From: PALSA-555 sp963821325 | GTDB taxonomy: Bacteria; Actinomycetota; Acidimicrobiia; IMCC26256; PALSA-555 | Direction: 5' to 3' | NCBI GenBank assembly: GCA_963821325.1 | Contig: CAWGDC010000003.1 | Coordinates: 248,001 to 312,000, forward strand | Length of the DNA stretch: 64,000 bases | In this document: positions 1 to 9,273 of the stretch, piece after piece | How positions within the stretch are numbered: position 1 is the first letter of the stretch | Layout of the letters: each line of letters starts with the position of its first letter | Notes under the pieces: generated by a model | Databases searched by the model: none | What the model was told of the DNA's origin: nothing | Seen by the model: only the letters and a program-made list of their open reading frames with translations | Made by a program: the position numbers and the translations under genes

Positions 1-501
1 ACCGTCCCGTCGGGCCCCGGGGGGACGCACACGACGACCTCGTCGACGCCGGCGACGCGTGCGGGGATCGCCGTCATGAGCAGCGTCGACGGGTACACGG
101 CCCGTCCCCCGGGGACGTAGCAGCCGGCGCGGGCCACGGGCACCACGAGCTCGCGTGCCTCGACGCCGTCGCGCTCGGAGGTCACCGGCGCCTCGACCTG
201 GGTCTCGTGGTAGGCGCGGATCGCGTCGGCGGTGTGCTCGAGCGCGGTCCGCAGCTCGGCCGGGATGTCCCGCCACGCGGTGGCCAGCGCGGTCGCCGGG
301 ACGCGGAGCTCGTCGACGGCGACGCCATCGAGCCGGGCGGTCAGGTCGCGCGAGCGCGGCGTCGCCGGTCGAGCGCACCGCGGCGATGATGTCGCGCACA
401 GCCTCCATCGGACCGGGCGCGGCGACCGGGGCGGGCAGCGCGCGATCGAGGTCGTCGGAGCACGCGCGAAGGTCCACCAGGTCGAGCAGCGTGGCCGTCA
501 T
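1..501 (-). CDS. hisD: Histidinol dehydrogenase, N-terminal part (frameshifted, cut by window edge)
   Basis: The enzyme oxidises L-histidinol to L-histidine with two NAD+ in the last steps of histidine synthesis. The reverse strand opens with ATG and MTATLLDLVDLRACSDDL, then shows the family hallmark GCYVPGGRAVYPSTLLMTA followed by PARVAGVDEVVVCVPP. About 165 residues of the roughly 430-residue family are present; the C-terminal catalytic part lies beyond the left edge. One extra base near position 350 breaks the frame between GDAAL and RDLTARLDG, which are contiguous in homologues. A small plus-strand gene diverges from it across a 67-base gap. The family assignment is firm; the break looks like a sequencing indel. 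Confidence 0.88.
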   Translation of the reverse strand, partial: MTATLLDLVDLRACSDDLDRALPAPVAAPGPMEAVRDIIAAVRSTGDAALARPDRPARWRRRRRAPRPGDRAGHRVAGHPGRAADRARAHRRRDPRLPRDPGRGAGDLRARRRRGTRARGARGPRRLLRPRGTGRVPVDAAHDGDPRTRRRRRRGRRVRPPGARRDG

Positions 502-568
502 GGTAACCGTGGGGCCTGGTCGAACCCGACGCTTTGCCTGCGTGGCGCGGCCACGACAGGCTGCTCCC

Positions 569-763
569 ATGACCACCTCCGATGTCGCGGAGCTGTCCAG
601 CCTCCGCGCCCAGCTCGAGGAGCTCACGGCGCGCGTCGTCGCCGTCGCGGAGCGCTACGACACACCCGACTCGGCGATCGCCGCCGATCTGTTCGGCATC
701 GAGCGTGCGCTGGTGGGGGCCCGCCGCACGCTCGACCGCGCCATCGCGCGGCTCACACCTTGA
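569..763 (+). CDS. Small conserved-looking alpha-helical protein, 64 aa
   Basis: I do not recognise a named family. From ATG it reads MTTSDVAELSSLRAQLEELT and continues as one or two amphipathic helices ending RRTLDRAIARLTP. It is rich in Leu, Ala, Arg and Glu with no membrane segment, so it is probably a small soluble helical or coiled-coil protein. It diverges from hisD, and its stop codon overlaps the tail of the convergent endonuclease III gene by 11 bases. The frame stays open upstream, but the ATG follows the hisD start region and gives a sensible protein. Function unknown. Confidence 0.6.
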   Translation: MTTSDVAELSSLRAQLEELTARVVAVAERYDTPDSAIAADLFGIERALVGARRTLDRAIARLTP

Positions 764-1398
764 ACGCGCTCGGGCACACGTCGGCGAGCACGCAGACGGC
801 GCAGCGCGGCCGGCGGGCCGCGCACACCGCGCGGCCGTGCTCGATGAGCCGCAGGGAGAACCTTCCCCGCTCGGCCTCGGGAATGAGGCGGTTCAGGTCG
901 GCTTCGGCCTTCACGGGGTCGGTCTCGGCCGTCAGCCGCAGCCGGCGGGCGAGCCGTCCGACGTGGGTGTCGACCGGCAGGCCGGGGAGGTCGAACCAGA
1001 CGGAGCGGACGACGTTGCCCGTCTTGCGGCCCACGCCGGGCAGCGTCACGAGGTCCTCAAGCGCCGAGGGGACCCGCCCGTCGAAGCGCTCCTCGACGGC
1101 CCGCGCCATGCCCAGCAGGCTGCGCGCCTTCGAGTGGAAGAACCCCGTCGAGCGGATGAGCGCCTCGAGCTCGTCCGGGTTCGCGTCGGCGAGGTCCGCC
1201 GCGGTCGGGTACCTCGCGAACAGCGCCGGCGTCGACCTTGTTCACCGTCTCGTCGGTCGACTGCGCGGACAGGATCGTCGCCACCAGCAGCTGGAACGGG
1301 TCCCGATGGACGAGCGCGCACCGCGCGTCCGGATACTCCGCTCGGAGCCGCTCGAGGACCACCTCGGCGCGCTGCCGCGCGCCACGGGGCAGGGCCAT
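753..1398 (-). CDS. nth: Endonuclease III, DNA glycosylase/AP lyase (frameshifted)
   Basis: It removes oxidised pyrimidines from DNA and nicks the abasic site in base excision repair. The N-terminal frame has FQLLVATILSAQSTDETVNKV. The second frame holds the helix-hairpin-helix LPGVGRKTGNVVR with its catalytic Lys, then VDTHVGRLARRL with the catalytic Asp, and the C-terminal 4Fe-4S ligands in the C-X6-C-X2-C-X5-C pattern of CAARRPRCAVCVLADVC. The two frames join at about 1,230, where one extra G separates NKV from TPALFARYP. Total length of about 215 residues is normal for the family. The ATG at 1398 gives MALPRGARQRAEVVLERL. All catalytic and cluster residues survive, so the break is probably a sequencing error. 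Confidence 0.9.
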
Positions 1399-1483
1399 CT
1401 CGGCAAAGTAGCCCGCCGGCGCCGTCGCCGACCCCGGGGCTCGCGGCACGTCGCCGGGTCCCGTCGCGACGAGACGCGACGAC

Positions 1484-2443
1484 GTGCGGGATGGCACGCG
1501 CGAGCCGGTAGCCTCGACCGTCGTGCTGGACGTCGAGTTGCGCCGTCCGGTCACGCCCGCCGACGTCGACACGTTCCGCAGGGTGACCACGGCGGCGGAG
1601 CGCGCCGCCGGCCACGCGGTGCTCGGGGATGTGGTCTGGCGCGATCTCGCGCAGCCGTCGGACGAGACCGCGGTCGTGATCGCGCGCCGCGGGGAGTCCC
1701 CGCTCGGGGTGCTGCACATCGGCGGCAGCGAGGGACAGCTCGAAGGGGTGCGGCTCTCGCCGGCGCTGCTCCCGGCGGCTCCCGTCGACGAGACGCTCCA
1801 CGAGCTGGTGGACGCCGCGCTGGCGGACCGACGCCAGCGCGGCGGCGGCCGGGTCGAGCTGTGGGTGTTCGGTGCCGACCGGACATCGGACCGGGTCGCC
1901 GCCGCGCTCGGGCTCCAGCACGCTCGCGAGCTCTGGCAGCTGCGCATCACCCTGCCCCTCAGGGAGGCTCCACAGTGGCCACCCGGCGTGACGATGCGCA
2001 CCTTCGAGCCCGGACGCGACGAGGACGCGTGGCTGACGGTCAACAACCGCGCGTTCGCGTCCGACCCCGATCAAGGCGGGTGGGGCCGCGCCACACTCGA
2101 GGGGCGCGAACGCGAGGCGTGGTTCGACCCCCCCGGTTTCCTCCTCGCCGTCGACGAGCGGGGCCTCGCAGGGTTCTGCTGGACGCGCCTTCACCTCGCC
2201 GCCCCACCGACCGAGCCGCTCGCCCTCGGCGAGATCTACGTCATCGGCGTCGACCCCGACCGTCAGGGCATCGGCCTCGGCCGGGCACTCGTCGTCGCCG
2301 GCCTCGCCGATCTGCACCAGCGTCACCACGTGTTCCGCGGGATGCTCTTCGTCGACCAGTCCAACGCCGCCGCCGTGCGCCTCTACCGCTCGATCGGCTT
2401 CACGCTCGCCCGCGTGGACCGGGCGTATCAGGGCGCATGCTGA
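1484..2443 (+). CDS. mshD: Mycothiol synthase
   Basis: MshD acetylates Cys-GlcN-Ins with acetyl-CoA in the last step of mycothiol synthesis, the main low-molecular-weight thiol of actinobacteria. The 319-residue protein has two tandem GNAT domains. The second carries the acetyl-CoA loop IYVIGVDPDRQGIGLGRAL and the signature FVDQSNAAAVRLYRSIGF. Family members are about 300 residues. The true start may be an internal GTG near VVLDVELRR, about 13 codons in. It is the only complete mycothiol biosynthesis gene here and fits two other mycothiol-linked families in the window. Its stop codon overlaps the ATG of rlmN, suggesting translational coupling. Confidence 0.93.
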   Translation: MRDGTREPVASTVVLDVELRRPVTPADVDTFRRVTTAAERAAGHAVLGDVVWRDLAQPSDETAVVIARRGESPLGVLHIGGSEGQLEGVRLSPALLPAAPVDETLHELVDAALADRRQRGGGRVELWVFGADRTSDRVAAALGLQHARELWQLRITLPLREAPQWPPGVTMRTFEPGRDEDAWLTVNNRAFASDPDQGGWGRATLEGREREAWFDPPGFLLAVDERGLAGFCWTRLHLAAPPTEPLALGEIYVIGVDPDRQGIGLGRALVVAGLADLHQRHHVFRGMLFVDQSNAAAVRLYRSIGFTLARVDRAYQGAC

Positions 2444-3453
2444 CCCGGTACGGCGCCTCCCGAGCCGAGCTCCAGGAGCTGCTGCGCGACGAGCCGCGCT
2501 TCCGCGCCGAGCAGGTCTGGGACGCGCTCTGGCGGCGCCGCATCCCCCTCGCGGACGCGACCGAGCTGCCGAGACCGCTGCGCGAGCACCTCGACGTCGC
2601 GCTGCCGCTCGCGCTCGACGACCGTCAGCGAGGCCACCGCGCAGGACGGGCAGACCGTCAAGTGGCGGTGGGCCACCGGTGACGGCGCGGAGGTCGAGGC
2701 CGTCCTCATGCGCTCACCGCGGCGGGCGAGCGTGTGCGTGTCGTCGCAAGCGGGCTGCGCCATGGGCTGCCCGTTCTGCGCCACCGGGCAGGCGGGCTTC
2801 GAGCGGCACCTCGACGCCGCCGAGATCGTCGAGCAGGTGCTCCGCGCGCAGCACGCGACGAGCCAGCGGGTCACGAACGTCGTGTACATGGGGATGGGCG
2901 AACCCCTGGCGAACTACGACCCGGTGTGGGAATCGATCACGCTCCTCCACGACGCGCTCGGGCCTCTCCGCCCGGCGCCTGACCGTCAGCACCGTCGGGG
3001 TCGTCCCCGGCATGCGACGCCTCGCCCGCGAGTCCCTCCCGGTGACGCTGGCCGTGTCGCTCCACGCGCCCGACGACGCGCTCCGGTCCCAGCTCGTCCC
3101 GCTGAACCACCGCTACCCCATCGCCCAGATCCTCGACGCCGCAGCCGACGTCGCCGGCGCCCACGGCCGCCGCGTCACCTTCGAGTACGCCGGCATCGCC
3201 GGCGTCAACGACGCCGTCGAGCAGGCCGACGCCCTCGCCGAGCTCCTGGCCGCCTGGCCGGGCGTCGGTGGCGCCCACGTCAACCTGATCCCCCTGAACC
3301 CGACCGACGGGTTCCCCGGCCGCGCCGCCTCGCCCGGCCGGCTTCGTGAGTTCGCCGCGCCGCCTCCAGGCCCGAGGCGTCACGGCCACGGTCCGCCGCA
3401 CCCAGGGTCGCGACATCGCCGCGGCGTGCGGCCAGCTGCGCCGCCCCCGCTGA
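2437..3453 (+). CDS. rlmN: Dual-specificity 23S rRNA/tRNA A2-methyltransferase (three frameshifts)
   Basis: RlmN is a radical-SAM enzyme that methylates C2 of A2503 in 23S rRNA and A37 of some tRNAs. The second frame has the radical-SAM cluster CAMGCPFC (C-X3-C-X2-C) inside SSQAGCAMGCPFCATG, then VVYMGMGEPLANYDPV. The third has LTVSTVGVVPGMRRLA, LAVSLHAPDD and HVNLIPLNP. Three one-base insertions split the gene: near 2,620 (DVALPLALD to TVSEATAQDG), near 2,957 in a GGG run (DALG to LSARRLT), and near 3,358 (REFAA to RLQARGVTATVRRTQGRDI). Corrected length is about 338 residues, normal for the family. The start overlaps the mshD stop. Confidence 0.9.
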
Positions 3454-3490
3454 TCCCCCCACCCGGTCGCGCGTCGACCAGAATGGGGCC

Positions 3491-3851
3491 GTGAGCGAGT
3501 ACCGGTTCCTGAACCAGCACCAGCCGCAGACCCTCTTCATCGCGACGCTGTTCTGCTACATCGACGCCGTGTTCGGCTTCCTCGGCGGGGTCATCACCAC
3601 CAGCGCCCTGATCGCCATCGTGACCATCATCGGTCTCGCCCTCGGCGGGTTCGGGATCGCCAACGAGAAGAAGTGGGGGTACGGCGTCGCCGTCGTCGCC
3701 GCCGTCCTCCAGGTCGGTGGTCTCATCGCCGTCGGCGGCAGCCAGGTCCTCAGCTTCCCGCTGATCCTCAACCTCATCTTCGACGGCGCGCTCGGTGATC
3801 CTGCTCCTCCACCCCGAGAGCCGCGACTACCAGCGCATCTGGTTCAAGTAG
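3491..3851 (+). CDS. Small integral membrane protein (frameshifted near the C-terminus)
   Basis: I recognise no named family. From the GTG the protein starts with a polar stretch (SEYRFLNQHQPQTL) followed by about four hydrophobic segments, including FIATLFCYIDAVFGFLGG, ALIAIVTIIGLALGGFGI and VAVVAAVLQVGGLIAVGG. One extra G near 3,795 shifts the frame; repairing it gives LIFDGALVILLLHPESRDYQ and a stop at 3851. The corrected product of about 119 residues is a plausible four-helix inner-membrane protein. Without the repair the frame runs artefactually into the next gene. Function unknown. Confidence 0.6.
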
Positions 3852-3928
3852 CCCGGTCGGCTGGCCGGCGGGTGGCCCAGCCGGCGGGCCCATGCGAGGA
3901 TCTGGCCCACAGCCAAGAGGGAGGCCCC

Positions 3929-4228
3929 ATGCCAGCCGGATTGCTGCTCGAGTTCGACGGCGTCACCCAGCAGGAGTACGACGCCGTCAACACAGAGCTC
4001 GGGATCGACATGAAGACGGGCAAGGGCAACTGGCCCCCCGGGCTGCGCAGCCACACGGCGGGGCTGGGCGAGGACGGGACCTTGATGGTCACGGAGGTCT
4101 GGGACTCCGAGGAGCATCAGGGCAAGTTCATGGAGCAGCGGCTCGGTCCGGCGCTGCAGCAGGCGGGCGTCCCGCCGCCGCGTCGTCTCGTGTGGGTCGA
4201 CGTCATCTCGCATCACCAGCCCGCCTGA
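3929..4228 (+). CDS. Dimeric alpha/beta-barrel (ABM-like) domain protein, 99 aa
   Basis: The small soluble protein looks like the ferredoxin-like alpha+beta barrel seen in antibiotic-biosynthesis-monooxygenase-like and stress-response proteins. It reads MPAGLLLEFDGVTQQEYDAV, then a central strand-helix DGTLMVTEVWDSEEHQGKF and a C-terminal strand RRLVWVDVISHH. The start is set by an in-frame ATG preceded by the purine-rich GAGGGAGG. A related protein lies at about 43.4 kb, sharing the DG-L-MV-VW-S pattern. Substrate unknown; the fold is inferred from the pattern. Confidence 0.7.
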   Translation: MPAGLLLEFDGVTQQEYDAVNTELGIDMKTGKGNWPPGLRSHTAGLGEDGTLMVTEVWDSEEHQGKFMEQRLGPALQQAGVPPPRRLVWVDVISHHQPA

Positions 4229-4424
4229 CCATCGCCGGGAGTCGGCGACGGACGTCGAGCCTCGCGATCGACGGCACCAACCGGTCGCGCCGATTCGTCG
4301 CTTGGTGTGCCGGTCCCGTGGCGCCTTCACACCGAGGGGACGCGGCCACGCTTGACCGGGCGAGCAGTGAACGTCATCGTGTCGTGGCGGCGACGTCCTG
4401 CGGCCACGGGGAAGGGGCTACGGG

Positions 4425-5882
4425 GTGCCTGACGTTCGCTACATCGTCCTGTCGGATCTGCATTTCGGCGCTGAGAACAGCGTCCTGACCAACGTCGTCC
4501 CGGGACAGCACCGCGCGGATCCGACGAAGACGGGCCCCGGACTTGAGGCGCTCGTGCGCTGCCTGCGAGACCTCGTCGAGCACAACGAGGCAGGCGAGAA
4601 GCCAACGCTCGTGCTGGGCGGCGACATGCTGGAGTTCGCGCTCGCGCTCGACAACGTCGCGGCGATGGTCTTCGAGCGGTTCGTCGAGCTCGCGCTCGCA
4701 GGACCCGACCGGCTCTTCGCCCCCACGATCTACTTCGTCCCAGGCAACCACGACCACCACCTGTGGGAAGGCGCCCGGGAGCAGCACTACGCCGAGTACG
4801 TCGCGTCCGTCCCCGTCGACCAGCCTCTGCGCAGCCCGCGGCACACCACCCCGATGCTCGGGGCACGTGACGAGCAGCCCACACGAGCGCCAATGCTCAC
4901 CGCCCTGGTCAACCGCAGCGGCGACGACGACCTGCAGGTCCAGTGCGTCTACCCGAACCTCGCGTTCCTCTCCGCGGACGGCCGCAAGGGGCTCGTGTTC
5001 CACCACGGCCACTTCGTGGAATCGATGTACCGGCTCATGTCCAGGCTCAACCAGCTGGTGTTCGACCACCCGACCGAGCCCGACATCGTGCAGTGGGAGG
5101 CCGAGAACTTCGCGTGGATCGACTTCTTCTGGTCGACGCTGGGCCGTTCCGGTGACGTCGGCCTCGACGTGGCGTTGATCTACGAGTCGCTCCAGAGCCA
5201 GCAGGCCACCGACCGGATCGTCGCCCGCATCGCCGATGGAGTCGCCGAGCGCATCCACTCGGGCCGGCTCCGCCGCTTCGTGGCCCGCCGGGTCCTGACC
5301 GGTGTGCTCGACCACGCCGCGTCCCACGTCGCGTCCCGCGAGCGTCGCCACATCGGCGCCTCCCTGAGCCCGGACGCGCAGCGCGGGCTCCGGGAGTATC
5401 TCGAGGGTCCGCTGCGCAACCAGCTGGCCACGGAGTGCAACGGGGACCCGCCGTCCGAGGTCACGTTCGCGTTCGGCCACACCCACAAGCCGTTCGTCGA
5501 CGTGATGAGGGCGGACCGCTTCCCGACGCCGCTGACCATCATGAACACGGGCGGCTGGGTCGTCGACGGGCTCAAGCCGGAGCCGTTCCACGGCGCCGCG
5601 GCGGTGCTCGTCGACGAGGACCTCAACACCGTCATGCTGCGCTTCTACACGCAGTGCGCCCACCCGTCGGAGTACCACACCTCGATCCTCGAGGCACCCG
5701 GGCGCCCGGAATCGCCGTTCGCCCGCCGGATGAGGTCGCTCGTAGAGGCTGACCGGAGCCCGTGGACCGACCTGTCGGCGACAATCGCCGGCGTGGTCGC
5801 CCAGCGCAACACCGACCTCGCGGACATCATCGCCGAACGGCCGCTGCTCGACCAGTTCGACGACCGCGCCGGACTGCCGTGA
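4425..5882 (+). CDS. Calcineurin-like metallophosphoesterase
   Basis: This is a two-metal phosphoesterase of 485 residues. The metal-binding motifs occur in family order: D-x-H in YIVLSDLHFG (residues 11 and 13), GGDMLEF, PGNHDHH, then HHGHF and the C-terminal GHTHKPFVD. The long insert between GNHD and GHTH, with no signal peptide, suggests a cytoplasmic enzyme of unknown substrate. It starts with GTG (MPDVRYIVLSDL). It ends 33 bases before a class III nucleotidyl cyclase gene on the same strand, so the two are probably co-transcribed. A cyclic-nucleotide phosphodiesterase role is therefore possible but not shown by any motif. Confidence 0.88.
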   Translation: MPDVRYIVLSDLHFGAENSVLTNVVPGQHRADPTKTGPGLEALVRCLRDLVEHNEAGEKPTLVLGGDMLEFALALDNVAAMVFERFVELALAGPDRLFAPTIYFVPGNHDHHLWEGAREQHYAEYVASVPVDQPLRSPRHTTPMLGARDEQPTRAPMLTALVNRSGDDDLQVQCVYPNLAFLSADGRKGLVFHHGHFVESMYRLMSRLNQLVFDHPTEPDIVQWEAENFAWIDFFWSTLGRSGDVGLDVALIYESLQSQQATDRIVARIADGVAERIHSGRLRRFVARRVLTGVLDHAASHVASRERRHIGASLSPDAQRGLREYLEGPLRNQLATECNGDPPSEVTFAFGHTHKPFVDVMRADRFPTPLTIMNTGGWVVDGLKPEPFHGAAAVLVDEDLNTVMLRFYTQCAHPSEYHTSILEAPGRPESPFARRMRSLVEADRSPWTDLSATIAGVVAQRNTDLADIIAERPLLDQFDDRAGLP

Positions 5883-5915
5883 CCGGCTCCCGTCGACCAG
5901 TGGACGGCCGCCGCG

Positions 5916-8900
5916 ATGGCTGACGCCCCGGTCGGCACGGTCACGTTCCTGTTCACCGACATCGAGGACTCGACGCGTCTCTGGGAGGAGGCGCCGGTCG
6001 CGATGCGCGACGCGCTCGCCCGCCACGACGCGATGATCCGCGACGCTGTCACGACGCACGGCGGCTCCATCGTGAAGATGACCGGCGACGGGGTGCTCGC
6101 CGTCTTCAGCGCGGCCAACGACGCGCTGCAGACCGCCATCGCCGTGCAGCGCGCGCTGACCGACGAGCCCTGGGGCACGACCGGGCCGCTGGCGGTCCGC
6201 ATGGGCTTGCACACCGGCGAGGCGTACGAGCGGGATGGCGACTACTACGGGCAGGCCCCGAACCGCGCGGCGCGGCTGATGGGGCTCGCGCACGGCGGCC
6301 AGGTGCTCGTCTCGGCCGTGACCGCGCAACTCGTGCGTGACGCCCTCGACGAGCGGGTGGCGCTCGTCGACGTCGGCGAGCATCGCATGCGCGGGCTGGC
6401 GCAACCCGAGCACGTGTTCCAGGTGACGCACACCGACCTGCCGAAGAGCTTCCCGTCGCTGCGGTCGCTCGACGCGTTGTTGCGCCAGGAGCTCGCGAGC
6501 ATGACGGTGCCGTTCCCCACGCGCCTCGGGGTACCGGCGGCCTTCGCCGGCCGCGACGACGAGCTGGCTCGGCTCGTGGCCTGCTGGGTGGAGACGCAAG
6601 CCGGCACGAAGCACCTCGCGGTCGTCGCGGGAGAGCCGGGGATCGGCAAGACGGCGCTCGTCGCCCAACTCGCGGCGCGGGCGCACGGCGAGGGCGGCAT
6701 CGTGCTGTACGGACGCTGCGACGAGGAGCTCGGCGTCGCGTACGAGCCGTTCGTCGAGGCGCTCCGCGACCTCGTGCCGCACGTCCCGGAGCCGGTGCTG
6801 GGCGCGCACATCGAGGAGTACGGGCCCTACCTCGCGCAGCTCGTGCCGAGCCTGCGGCGTTCCATCCGGGGCGCGACCGTCGAGGACAGCGCCGCGTCCG
6901 ACGAGCGGCGCTTCCAGCTGTTCGCGTCGATCGCGGCGTTCTTCGCGATGGTCGGGCGCACCACGCCGGTCGTGCTGGTGCTCGACGACCTGCAGTGGGC
7001 GGACCGGCCGACCATGGCGCTGCTCCGCCACCTGGTGGTCCGCGCCGAGCCGATGCGGCTGCTCGTGGCCGCCACCTACCGCGACGGCGACGTCGACGTC
7101 GGGCACCCGCTCCAAGACCTCCTGGCGCAGCCGCTCTCCCCCGCGGCGGTGCGCATCCGCCTCGGCGGTCTCGACGACCCGGGGCTCGTCGTCATGCTCG
7201 AGCAGTCGGCGGGACACGAGATGAACGAGCTGGGTGTCCGGTTGGCCGCGACGCTCGGCCGCGACACGGGCGGCAACCCGTTCTTCGTCGGTGAGCTGCT
7301 CCGCCATCTCGCCGAGACCGGGGCGCTGTACCGCGACGAGCAGCGGCGATGGCAGCTGCGCAGCGACCTCGACGCCCTCGGGTTGCCCGACCGCGCCCGT
7401 GACGTCATCGGCCAGCGGGTGGCGCACCTCGGCCCCGACGCGCAGCGCGTGCTCGCCGCCGCGGCCGTCATCGGCCAGGAGTTCGAGCTCTCGGTGCTGG
7501 CCCGGGTGGTCGACGAGCCCGACGAGGGGGTCCTCGAGCGGCTCGAACGGGCCGAGCGGGCCGCGCTGGTCCGCAACGTCGCGGGCGACGAGTTCCACTT
7601 CCGTCACGCGCTCGTCCAGCACGCGCTGTACCAGGACCTCAGCTCGGCGCGCCGGTCCCGTCTGCACCTGCGCGTCGCGGACGTCCTCGAGACGCTCGGG
7701 TTGGCGGCGCGACACCCGGAAGCGGCCGCCTATCACCTCGCCGCGTCCGGGCGGCCCGAGGCGCTCGTGAAGGCCACCGAGTACGCCGCGCGGGCGGGCG
7801 ACGCCGCGCTCGAGGCGTTCGCGCCCGACGAGGCCGCTGAGCGCTACCGCGACGCGCTCCGGCTGCTCGACCAGACCGGCGGACCCGACGAGCTGCGGTG
7901 CCGTGTCCTCGTGGGGCTCGGCACCGCGCTGCGCCAGCTGGGCGACGGCAGCCACCGTGAGACCCTCCTCGGCGCGGCCCGCATGGCCGAGCGACTCCAC
8001 GACGCCGACCGGCTGGTCGAGGCGGCACTCGCCAACTCGCGCGGCTGGGCCAGCGACTCCGGGGGCGTCGACGAGGAGCGCGTCGCGGTGCTGCAGGCCG
8101 CGCTCGACGCGGTCGGGCCCCAAGACAGCGCCGCCCGGGCCCGACTCCTCGCCGGGCTCGCCTCTGAGCTGACCTACACCGCCGACCTCGAACGGAGACG
8201 CGAGCTGAGCGACGAGGCGGTGGCGATCGCCCGACGCCTCGGCGACCTCCGCACCCTGGCGTCGGTGCTCTCCTCCCGGTTCGACTCGGTGCGCGCCCCC
8301 ACCTGCTCGCCGAGCGCCAAGCCGGCGCGGCGGAGAACCTGGCCGTCGCCCGCACGCTCGATGACCCGATGGCCCTGTGGCTCGCCGTCATCGGCCAGAC
8401 CCAGCTGGCGGTCGAGACCGGCGACGCCGACGCCCTCGACGCGTCCCTTGACCTTGAGATCCGCCTCGCCGAGGAGCTGCGCCAGCCCTACCCGCGCTGG
8501 CTGACCCTGGCGCACCGCACGCTGCGCGCCTTCCTCAGAGGGCGCATCGACGAGGCCGACCGGCTCGGCGCCGAGACGTACCAGCTGGGTGAGGACATCG
8601 CCCAGCCGGACGCGTTCGCGATCTACGCGGGAAACCTGGCCTCGGTGTGGGCCGCGCAGGGTCGAATCGGCGACCTGCTGCCCATCCTCGAGGAGGCGGT
8701 CGCCGCGAAACCAGGGATCGTCGGGCTGCGCGCCGCGCTCGCGTCGGCGTACTGCGCGGTGCAGCGTCGCCCCGAGGCGCAGACGATCCTCACCGAGTCT
8801 CGCCGCGACGGGTTCGCCAGCATCCACATCGACGGCGTGTGGCTGAGCACGGTCGTGATCCTCGGAGCCGTCGCGGCCGCGGTCCGCGACCTCAACGCCG

Positions 8901-9244
8901 CCGAGGAGCTGCTCGCGCTGCTCGCGCCCTTCGGCGAGCAGTTCGCCGCCGACGGGGCCCACACCCAGGGGACGGTCGCGCACGCTCTGGGTCGGCTCGC
9001 CGCCGCGCTCCGCCGCGACGTCGACGCCGACCACTGGTTCGCGACCGCGGAACAGCTCGAGGGCGCGGCCCGCGCCCCGCTGCTGCAGGCCCAGACCCGG
9101 CTGTACTGGGCGGAGGCGCTCCTCCACCGCGACCCGCCGGAGTCGGCACGCGCCCGGGTCCTGGCCGCCGAGGTGCGACGCGTCGCCCTCGAGCTCGACT
9201 GTCCGCCGCTCGCGGCGCGGTCCGCCCGCCTGCTCGACGCCTGA
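5916..9244 (+). CDS. Class III nucleotidyl cyclase / AAA ATPase / TPR regulator (frameshifted)
   Basis: A large multidomain signalling protein, about 1,109 residues after repair. Residues 1-180 are a class III adenylate/guanylate cyclase domain with the metal-binding Asp residues in TFLFTDIEDSTRLWE and MTGDGVLAVF. Around residue 235 the AAA/MalT-type ATPase begins with Walker A GEPGIGKTALVAQL, and Walker B is VLVLDDLQWADRPT. The remainder is TPR-like helical repeats. The frame breaks near 8,300 in a CCCCC run; one missing base would join SRFDSVRAP to HLLAERQAG. It follows the metallophosphoesterase by 33 bases and ends in a hairpin shared with a convergent gene. The ligand sensed and the nucleotide made are unknown. 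Confidence 0.88.
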
Positions 9245-9250
9245 GCGCCG

Positions 9251-9273
9251 GCGCCGGGCTCAGGCCCCGGCGC
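9251..9273. terminator. GC-rich hairpin between convergent genes
   Basis: A perfect 8-base inverted repeat (gcgccggg / cccggcgc) with a 7-base loop sits between the stop of the cyclase/ATPase gene and overlaps the stop of the convergent hydrolase gene. There is no T-tract. It could act as a bidirectional terminator, as is common in high-GC actinobacteria. Confidence 0.35.

Noticed and set aside
232..2682. An 816-codon plus-strand open frame
   Set aside because: It crosses hisD, nth and mshD, each of which has clear family motifs in other frames; its own translation is Arg/Ala/Pro low-complexity.
4374..8123. A 1,249-codon minus-strand open frame
   Set aside because: It is the antisense shadow of the phosphoesterase and cyclase genes. 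Composition is Arg/Gly/Val/His-rich with no motifs, which is usual for GC-rich coding DNA.
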